Positions 6,678-12,198 of a DNA stretch of 16,337 nt are shown here, piece by piece (positions within the stretch are counted from its first letter, which is position 1; each line of letters opens with the position of its first letter). A program made the translations under genes and the position numbers. The stretch is taken from contig JAHFGU010000011.1 of the NCBI GenBank assembly GCA_023247285.1, forward strand, positions 2,852-19,188, given 5' to 3'. The notes below the pieces were generated by a model, which saw nothing but the letters and a program-made list of their open reading frames with translations, had not been told where the DNA came from and did not search any database. The DNA is from Candidatus Omnitrophota bacterium. Its GTDB lineage: Bacteria > Omnitrophota > Koll11 > Aquiviventales > Aquiviventaceae.

Positions 6678-7538
6678 CTAATTCGCCTTGGCCGCCACAG
6701 AAACCGTGAAAATACCCCAGCGATCAACGAGCGTCTTGCGGTGCTGAAAACCTGCCTTGGCAATCAGCCCGTCCATTTCCTCTTGTGATCTCAACCGCAT
6801 CACCCACGGCTTCCCCTCACGGTTCGGCAGGCATCGCGCGATCATCTCAAGCTGTGGGTGCGTCGGCTGGTTCGTATAGATCAGGTGGCCGCCCGGCTCA
6901 AGCACGGCGTGAATCCCACCAAGCGAACGGCTGATGAGCGCATTGTCAGGAAATAGTTCATAGAGACCTGATACGATCACGATGTGCGGCGGTGGACTGA
7001 GCCTCTTGAAGTCATGGGGATCAAAGGCGTCTCCGCGCTCGTATCGAATCCCCTGTATGCCCAATGTTTCCGCCAGGGCGCGTCCTTGAGCAAGCCCAAC
7101 TTCATCCCTGTCCCTCAATGTGGCTTGCACGCTATCGCTTCCAAGCTCCTTTAGAGCTTCTAGCAGATACCGGCCGGGGCCTGCGGCGACATCGACGATA
7201 TGGAGGGATTTCCTGGACGGCTGCAATTGATGCACGGTTTCCGCTAGCAGCGTTTTCAAATGCACTTTTCGTTGGCGAATCCCGCGCCAGCCAATCGTGT
7301 TGAGGTACATGCGGTCTATGAACCATCCGATACCCCATGCGCCATAAGCTTGATTACGATAGACGTAATCGAGCATCTCGCCAGAATCAAAACCATAACG
7401 GTATCCAATCCGCATGCCCTCGCTCAGACGCCTCCCCACCATCCGCATCACCGCCGACACGGCCCCCCAATATCTCGCCTCCAATGACCTTGGTGGGAGG
7501 GGGCGTACGAGTTCTTCGTAAGTCTTTTGCCGCATCAT
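6678..7538 (-). CDS. SAM methyltransferase matching the C-terminal half of YnbC (Methyltransf_20-like)
   Basis: A 286-residue class I methyltransferase. Motif I is IVDVAAGPGRY (114-124). The N-terminal part has a characteristic block, GYRYGFDSGEMLDYVYRN, then GWFIDRMYLN and GWRGIRQRKVHL, which I associate with E. coli YnbC and the putative methyltransferase family PF12147. The frame is open to 7700, but its first 54 codons lie inside the hydrolase gene. ATG 7538 overlaps the hydrolase stop (ATGA, 7538-7535), and a second ATG follows at once. In E. coli YnbC, as I recall, hydrolase and methyltransferase are one protein; here they are two coupled genes. The substrate is unknown and probably lipid-linked, given the operon. 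Confidence 0.82.
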   Translation of the reverse strand: MMRQKTYEELVRPLPPRSLEARYWGAVSAVMRMVGRRLSEGMRIGYRYGFDSGEMLDYVYRNQAYGAWGIGWFIDRMYLNTIGWRGIRQRKVHLKTLLAETVHQLQPSRKSLHIVDVAAGPGRYLLEALKELGSDSVQATLRDRDEVGLAQGRALAETLGIQGIRYERGDAFDPHDFKRLSPPPHIVIVSGLYELFPDNALISRSLGGIHAVLEPGGHLIYTNQPTHPQLEMIARCLPNREGKPWVMRLRSQEEMDGLIAKAGFQHRKTLVDRWGIFTVSVAAKAN

Positions 7539-8383
7539 CCGAAGAGCGAGTTGAGGAACTCGCGGGCTTTCCCAATCGGCAGATGACGATCCTTCTCGTG
7601 GAACACCTCGTGGAAGAAACCCGGATAGATGATCATCTCCTTCTTGGTTGAACCGAGACGGCTGAAGAAGGCTCGTTCCGCTGAGAGCTGCACTACCCAA
7701 TCGCTCCCTGCTGAAAGGATCAAAGTAGGAAGCTGGATGCTCGGCGCTTCCTGAATGAGTCGCTGGCCCTCCTCCAGCACACTGAGGAGCATCTTCAGTC
7801 CGATGGGTCTGGCAATGAGGGCATCTCGATTGCGAGCCTTGATTTCTTCAGGATCATGCGTCAACAGTGGGGCTACCACGTAACTGTTCACATGCCCCTC
7901 AGGATTTCGGCGAATCAGCAGACGTAGTACCGCTCGATCGAATGGAACGTAGGTGCGGACGTGCAGAGCCGGAGAGCCAAGGATCATACCCCGAACCGGA
8001 GGCCGGTAGTCTCGAACGTAGGCGATGACGGTCAGACTGCCGACGCTGTGGCCAAGAAGCACCGAATCGGAGAGTGAAAGACCGTGGGCCTGGGACAAGT
8101 GCTGGAGGAACGCATGCACATCTTGAGTGATATCGCGCAGCGACCGGGCATACCCCCGTCTGCCTGGCGATTGTCCGTGGCCGCGAGCGTCCCAGCCAAA
8201 GTAGGTAACGTCTTCTCGTCCCATTTGCTCGATGAAATTGTGAAAGCGGCCGGAATGCTCATGCCCGCCATGGAAGAGGATGAGGCTCTTGCGGGTGGCG
8301 CGAAGCGCAGGCCACACACGATGGAAGAGCTTCAAGCCATCCCAGGCCTCGAATTCACATGTCTGACTCGCTACTTCGCTCAT
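7535..8383 (-). CDS. Alpha/beta hydrolase matching the N-terminal half of YnbC (lysophospholipase-like)
   Basis: A 282-residue serine hydrolase of the S33/monoacylglycerol lipase type. It shows an oxyanion loop HGGHEHSGR from residue 38, WDARGHGQSPGRRG, the nucleophile elbow GHSVG (S113), the acid in SAGSDWVV (D228) and the histidine in YPGFFHEVFHE (H258), so the triad is complete. No signal peptide or membrane segment is visible, so it should act in the cytoplasm or at the inner membrane face. It is the first gene of the lipid operon, with GGAGG five bases before the ATG at 8383. Related enzymes cleave acyl chains from glycerolipids or lysophospholipids, and deacylation or acyl exchange on the operon's lipid is a reasonable inference. 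I see no clear promoter in the 40 nt between it and the DUF488 fragment. Confidence 0.85.
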   Translation of the reverse strand: MSEVASQTCEFEAWDGLKLFHRVWPALRATRKSLILFHGGHEHSGRFHNFIEQMGREDVTYFGWDARGHGQSPGRRGYARSLRDITQDVHAFLQHLSQAHGLSLSDSVLLGHSVGSLTVIAYVRDYRPPVRGMILGSPALHVRTYVPFDRAVLRLLIRRNPEGHVNSYVVAPLLTHDPEEIKARNRDALIARPIGLKMLLSVLEEGQRLIQEAPSIQLPTLILSAGSDWVVQLSAERAFFSRLGSTKKEMIIYPGFFHEVFHEKDRHLPIGKAREFLNSLFG

Positions 8384-8423
8384 GAAGCCTCCGGATGCTT
8401 GCGAAGAAATCCTACGCGGCTTC

Positions 8424-8525
8424 TCACTTTATCTTCGATACGCCTCTTGGCCAGAGCCGGTCCACGAGGACACGTGCCCCATCTTCTGAGCTGGCTGGCT
8501 CGTAGACCCGTTTTACTTTGAACAT
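8424..8525 (-). pseudogene. Truncated DUF488 (YeaO-like) gene, N-terminal 33 codons
   Basis: The frame [20 protein letters not shown] continuing to [13 protein letters not shown] is the recognisable N-terminus of a DUF488 protein of about 115-130 residues, a family without a firm function. It ends in TGA after 33 codons, and the rest of the domain is not present in any frame before the hydrolase start 41 nt further on. The break lies just after WPRGVSK, near position 8430. The remnant sits 7 nt downstream of the stop of the small remnant at 8533-8691, suggesting a former two-gene unit cut when the lipid operon arrived or was rearranged (inference). Confidence 0.65.
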
Positions 8526-8532
8526 GTGCGAC

Positions 8533-8691
8533 TCATCCGTCTTGCTGTCCCGCCAGCGCGACCTGCAACCCCTCCGCAAGCGCCTGGAATATCTGGTTGG
8601 CGTGCTCGGCAACTGCGGGTTGGGGCGGGTCAGAAAGTCCAGGTATTCCAGAACTATGGCCATCCGTATGTGGCGATATAGAGGCGCTTAT
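8533..8691 (-). pseudogene. Small coding remnant, copy A
   Basis: This open frame without a usual start codon has a C-terminal part reading [17 protein letters not shown]...VALAGQQDG. The frame at 9150-9347 has a matching PEHAQQVLAALADGMRLALAR, and both share HSxxIPGL upstream. Differences are mostly synonymous or conservative, so this was a real protein frame. In both copies an ATG (MNKRL here, MNKHL there) lies 31 nt upstream of the shared GAT codon but in the wrong frame by one, so the true N-terminus is unclear. Copy A has 24 extra bases (8 codons) in the middle. Family unknown. DUF488 starts 7 nt downstream. The remaining bases to 8730 hold nothing recognisable. Confidence 0.5.
8635..8668. 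repeat. Imperfect direct repeat, copy A
   Basis: 34 nt (AAGTCCAGGTATT ... CATCCGTA) match 9291-9324 in the same orientation with 3 mismatches. A CGTGCTCGG block lies on the left side of each copy (8601-8609 and 9281-9289). The pair frames the gene at 8731-9159. Confidence 0.7.
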
Positions 8692-8730
8692 TCATCGGTA
8701 GACCATCATCACATCACTGACATTCTCGGA

Positions 8731-9159
8731 TTATTTCTGCTGCTCGTAATAACGAATTAACCTCCTTACTTTACTCACCGCGATGTCGTGTCCAAGTTCC
8801 TTTCGCTTCTGTTCAACAGCATCGCCGAACTGCTTACCAAAAACTTTCTCCAGTAATGCAATGGTCGATCGTTCAGGAAATGAACCGGAGAGCAAGCATG
8901 CCAAACCTATGACTGCCTCAGCTTTTTCCTGATGCGATAGGTCCGCAGAATTATCAATGCCAGCAAAAAGACCTGCTTGATCTGACGAATTAACGCTGCG
9001 GAGAGGTTCAAAAACTATGGGCCCACTATAATTCCTAAAAATAACCTTCTCGAATTCCTTCCAGTCAATAACATCTTTGTATTTTTCGATGTATTTGAGT
9101 TCGGGAAACTTTTTTCTTTGAAAAGACCTGAATAGATTCCAAAGTCGTCTTAGAAGCAT
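8731..9159 (-). CDS. Hypothetical protein, 142 residues
   Basis: I do not recognise this protein. It begins MLLRRLWNLFRSFQRKKFPE, strongly basic, continues with a mixed middle (YKDVIDWKEFEKVIFRNYSG) and ends in a probably helical, charged segment (ALLEKVFGKQFGDAVEQKRK). There is no signal peptide, and only a short hydrophobic stretch near AVIGLACLLSG. One sample line inside counts 28/60 G+C, well below the backbone. No Shine-Dalgarno precedes ATG 9159. Instead the small frame at 9150-9347 overlaps its start and stops within it, which would allow coupled translation. It lies between two diverged copies of the same small sequence, which suggests it was inserted or swapped as a cargo gene. Confidence 0.6.
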   Translation of the reverse strand: MLLRRLWNLFRSFQRKKFPELKYIEKYKDVIDWKEFEKVIFRNYSGPIVFEPLRSVNSSDQAGLFAGIDNSADLSHQEKAEAVIGLACLLSGSFPERSTIALLEKVFGKQFGDAVEQKRKELGHDIAVSKVRRLIRYYEQQK

Positions 9160-9347
9160 TGGTTGAATCCAAATAACACATTACTCATATCTAACCTATC
9201 GTCTTTGTCCGGGTTCCTTTTCTCAAACCTTGCCAGGGCTAATCTCATCCCATCAGCCAAGGCCGCCAGGACTTGCTGGGCGTGCTCGGGAAGTCCAGGT
9301 ATTTCAGCACTATGGTCATCCGTAAGTAATGACCGCGAGATGCTTGT
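9150..9347 (-). other. Small coding sequence, copy B
   Basis: A 65-codon open frame contains DDHSAEIPGLPEHAQQVLAA, followed by LADGMRLALARFEKR and a different C-terminus ending FGFNQCF. Its stop lies inside the start of the next gene (ATG 9159). It is a homologue of copy A at 8533-8691, lacks the 8-codon middle part and has a longer tail. No ATG, GTG or TTG is found at the beginning of the frame; the first in-frame ATG is at ADGMRL, so it may be a decayed gene or be entered in some other way. Family unknown. The 34 nt between it and the ATPase stop show nothing. Confidence 0.4.
9291..9324. repeat. Imperfect direct repeat, copy B
   Basis: 34 nt match 8635-8668 with 3 mismatches, same orientation. 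Together with the surrounding protein-level match this marks a duplication, about 0.65 kb apart, on both sides of the hypothetical gene. Confidence 0.7.
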
Positions 9348-9381
9348 TCATCTTCGCAAAGTTCTGAGCCCGGCGTTCCCC

Positions 9382-10890
9382 CTAGCGAACGATGAGAAGC
9401 GCCGGCAAAGAAATCGTAACAATGCGAGGGTCGGCAACCACCTGCGTGTCGTCACGAGTAACCAGCAAACCGAACGGCGCGTTGTTCACCGCCTTCTCTA
9501 TGAAAACACGCAAACCGAACGTATCACGCAGCGAGTCAATGACTCGACGGTACTTGACCTCTACAGGAACTCGGCTTTCCCCAATGGTGAGCACGAAGTC
9601 CACTTCGGGATCTCCACCGCGCTCAGGCAAGTGGGCAATGGAAGGTCCAGCCAGTGAAGCGAGGAAATAGCCAACGGTACTTTCTGCAATATGCCCCGCG
9701 AGATCATAGAGGTGGGGGGCGCGATCCAGGGATTCACGATCGAGCGGAATAATCTCCTGAAGCCACGCCGCCCGGATGGCATGATCACAGAGGCAGAGCT
9801 TGCTGTAGCCACGCCGTTTCTTATTTCTGATTTCCATCGGTTGAATGGCACGGAGGAGCAAACTGCTATCAAGAAAGTCCATATAATGGCGAATTCTTTG
9901 CGGCCCAATATTGGCATTTAAAGCGCCTTTTGCTTCCCGTGCCAACGTTGCTGGGTTGGGACTTTGGCCGATGTACCGACAACTCATCCGGAAAACTTCC
10001 TCCAGGAGTTGCTGATCTCGCTTACGTCCTCGTTCGCCAATTCTCAAATCATGCTCAATCACCCGCTTGACCACGGTCTCGTTCAATTGTCCGGCAATAT
10101 CTTCCCAAGACACATCAGGGTGGGCCTGGGCTAATGGGTAGGCCCCCCGCTCAGAAAAAGCGGCAAATGCTTGTTGTAACACGCCGGCTTGGTGCACGGC
10201 ATGCGCAGATAAGTCTCTCCAGAAGGCAGGCTTCAACCAATCCTTCCAACCGTTCTCGGTCTGGAATGGCTTGAGGTCACCAAATCCGCGGAGCGCCGCT
10301 ATCTCAGTGAGGCGGAGCGGTCCGACTTCCAAAGAATGGATGCGGCCAGCCAAGCTATCACGGCCCATTTCAATCCGTAGCGCTGAGCTGCCCGTCACCA
10401 TGACCTGAGCGGTTGAATGATCGACCAAGGACTTAAGCTGCACGTCCCACGCCACCAAATTCTGCACTTCGTCGAGAAACAGAAAAGCGGGCTCGTGCCG
10501 ATGAGCGCTTGCGTTGAGCGTACGTCCAAGGACAGCCTTCTCAAACCAATCCACAATCCGAAGAATCGGCTCCCTGAATTTGGCATGGATTAAGGATGGT
10601 AAATCGTCAAATTGGACGCGGATGATGCGTTTCGGCGCAATGCCATCTTGGAGTAGAGATTGAATCAATTGCAGCTGCAGTGTTGTCTTACCAATTTGCC
10701 TCGGTCCCCTGATGACTAGAATGGGTGCGATGGGGTGATCGATTCGCTCGCATAGCTTCGCGTACGGCCACCGTCGAAAAGATGGGACCAACGGAAGGGG
10801 GTTGTTCTTCCACCAAGGATTCTGGCGGATCAAGTCCTGGACGAGCTCCCCGGGAAGGTCTAATTCAGGAAACAGGAACTCCCTTGCCAT
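9382..10890 (-). CDS. AAA_14/DUF4143-type ATPase (right-hand copy, larger)
   Basis: A 502-residue ATPase of the same broad class as the one at 2044-3228 but clearly different in sequence. It has Walker A GPRQIGKTT (62-70), Walker B AFLFLDEVQN (135-144), sensor-like VMVTGSSA (164-170), and a C-terminal nuclease-like motif in PEVDFVLTIGESRVPVEVK, with K446 conserved. The first 60 residues (FPELDLPGELVQDLI, NPWWKNNPLPLVP) are an extension typical of the longer subgroup. The ATG at 10890 lies 18 nt after the lolC stop; GTG 10911, overlapping that stop, is an alternative start. Neither has a clear Shine-Dalgarno. All ATPase residues are kept. The function of the class is not settled. Confidence 0.85.
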   Translation of the reverse strand: MAREFLFPELDLPGELVQDLIRQNPWWKNNPLPLVPSFRRWPYAKLCERIDHPIAPILVIRGPRQIGKTTLQLQLIQSLLQDGIAPKRIIRVQFDDLPSLIHAKFREPILRIVDWFEKAVLGRTLNASAHRHEPAFLFLDEVQNLVAWDVQLKSLVDHSTAQVMVTGSSALRIEMGRDSLAGRIHSLEVGPLRLTEIAALRGFGDLKPFQTENGWKDWLKPAFWRDLSAHAVHQAGVLQQAFAAFSERGAYPLAQAHPDVSWEDIAGQLNETVVKRVIEHDLRIGERGRKRDQQLLEEVFRMSCRYIGQSPNPATLAREAKGALNANIGPQRIRHYMDFLDSSLLLRAIQPMEIRNKKRRGYSKLCLCDHAIRAAWLQEIIPLDRESLDRAPHLYDLAGHIAESTVGYFLASLAGPSIAHLPERGGDPEVDFVLTIGESRVPVEVKYRRVIDSLRDTFGLRVFIEKAVNNAPFGLLVTRDDTQVVADPRIVTISLPALLIVR

Positions 10891-10907
10891 GTCAGTCGCT
10901 TTTCGGC

Positions 10908-12113
10908 TCACTCATAGCGCAGGGCGTCGACGGGGGCGAGGGCGGCGGCGCGGATGGCGGCGTAGGTGCCGGCCAACACCGCCAGCAGGAACGCGGCCCC
11001 AGCGACTGCGATGACGTCGGAGGCGTTGATGAGCGCCGGGATCCGGTCCAAGTAATAAATCGTCCGCGGGAAGAGCGACCAGCCGAACGTGCGCTCGAGC
11101 CAGTCGGCGATCGGGTTGAGGTTCCGCGCCAGGGCCAGCCCTCCGGCCAGGCCGAGGCCGATACCTAGGAAGCCGATAAGGCAGCCCTGCCAGAGGAAGA
11201 GCCCGGCCACCGAGGCGCGCGTGGCGCCCAGCGCGCGCAGGATGCCGATGTCCTTCGTCTTCTCCATCACGATCATGATGAGCATCGAGGTGATGTTGAG
11301 CGCGGCGACGACGATGATCAGCGTCAGGATGATGAACATCACCGTCTTTTCGACGCGCAGCGCGCCGAAGAGCGCCGGGTTAAGCTCGGTCCAGGTCTTG
11401 ACGCGCACCGAGGGGCCCAGCCGCGCTTCCAGCGCGCGTTTGGCTGCGTCCACGTCTTCGAGCCGGGCCAGCCGCACGCCGAGCCCGCTCACGCGCGGGC
11501 CGAGCTGATAGAGCTGCTGCGCCTGCGCGAGGGTGACCGCGATCAGGTTCGCGTCGTACTCGAACATGCCGGAGCGGAAGACGCCGCTGACCGTAAGCTC
11601 GTGCATCTTGCCGTCGGCCGGGCTGATGAGTGTCATCGCATCGCCCAGCCCTGCGCTGATATAGGCGCCCAGCTCGGTGCCGATCGCCACCTCGCGGTCC
11701 TGCCGCGGCAGCCGCCCAGCCACGATGTAGTCGGCGAGATGGTTCACCCGCGCCTCGCGCTCAGGGTCGATGCCGCGCACCAGCACGCCCATCGCCTGCC
11801 CCGGCAGCCGCAGGATCGCCTGGCCGGAGACGAAGGGGCTGACCCCGGTCACCTGCGGTGTCGCACTCACCTCGCGCAGCAGCGGCTCGATGTCGCGCAG
11901 CCCGTCGGGCGCGTCCACGATAAGGTGCGCGTTGGTGCCGACAAGCTTCTCCTTGATGTCATGGTCGAAGCCGCTCATGACCGCCAGCACGACGAGCAGT
12001 GCTGCCACGCCGAGTGCGACCCCGCCGATCGAGAAGACGGCGATCATCGAGATAAAGCGCTCGCGCCGCTTTGCGAAGAGGTAGCGCGCGCCTAACCAGA
12101 ACTCATAGCGCAT
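10908..12113 (-). CDS. lolC: Lipoprotein-releasing ABC transporter permease (LolC/LolE type)
   Basis: A 401-residue inner-membrane permease of the LolC/E family, which lifts lipoproteins out of the inner membrane for LolA. It has a first membrane helix at about 21-48 (SMIAVFSIGGVALGVAALLV), a large periplasmic domain (about 50-260), then three helices in the C-terminal FtsX domain with MEKTKDIGILRALGATRASV between the first two, and the usual ending PVDALRYE. I chose ATG 12113 rather than the TTG one codon earlier. Only one permease gene is in the window; LolCDE of proteobacteria has two, so this cell may use a single homodimeric permease. The partner ATPase gene, lolD, is displaced about 9 kb downstream by the inserted block. 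Confidence 0.9.
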   Translation of the reverse strand: MRYEFWLGARYLFAKRRERFISMIAVFSIGGVALGVAALLVVLAVMSGFDHDIKEKLVGTNAHLIVDAPDGLRDIEPLLREVSATPQVTGVSPFVSGQAILRLPGQAMGVLVRGIDPEREARVNHLADYIVAGRLPRQDREVAIGTELGAYISAGLGDAMTLISPADGKMHELTVSGVFRSGMFEYDANLIAVTLAQAQQLYQLGPRVSGLGVRLARLEDVDAAKRALEARLGPSVRVKTWTELNPALFGALRVEKTVMFIILTLIIVVAALNITSMLIMIVMEKTKDIGILRALGATRASVAGLFLWQGCLIGFLGIGLGLAGGLALARNLNPIADWLERTFGWSLFPRTIYYLDRIPALINASDVIAVAGAAFLLAVLAGTYAAIRAAALAPVDALRYE

Positions 12114-12128
12114 CAAACACTCAGGCTT

Positions 12129-12198
12129 GAGACAGGAGACAAGAGACGGGAGACGGGCGGCCTCATACCTGTCCCCTGTCCCCTGTCTCCTGTCTCCT
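12129..12198. repeat. Heptad repeat array in inverted arms between lysS and lolC
   Basis: The left arm (12129-12156) holds four 7-nt units, GAGACAG, GAGACAA, GAGACGG, GAGACGG. The right arm (12168-12195) holds four units of the complementary type, CCTGTCC twice and CCTGTCT twice, continued by CCT. The arms are inverted relative to each other around an 11-nt centre and could fold into a long, imperfect hairpin. The right arm is the 3' end of lysS and supplies its last 11 codons; the lysS stop lies in the centre. The structure might end or weaken transcription before lolC. Confidence 0.8.

Noticed and set aside
7539..7700. Upstream extension of the methyltransferase frame by 54 codons
   Set aside because: The extension is antiparallel in quality to real coding sequence and lies wholly inside the hydrolase gene; the ATGA overlap at 7538-7535 gives a better start.
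8731..9347. Toxin-antitoxin pair formed by small frame B and the orphan gene
   Set aside because: Gene order and coupling fit, but neither protein resembles a known toxin or antitoxin and frame B lacks a start codon.
12129..12198. Possible CRISPR array at the heptad repeats
   Set aside because: Units are 7 nt without spacers and are arranged in inverted arms; no cas genes are nearby.
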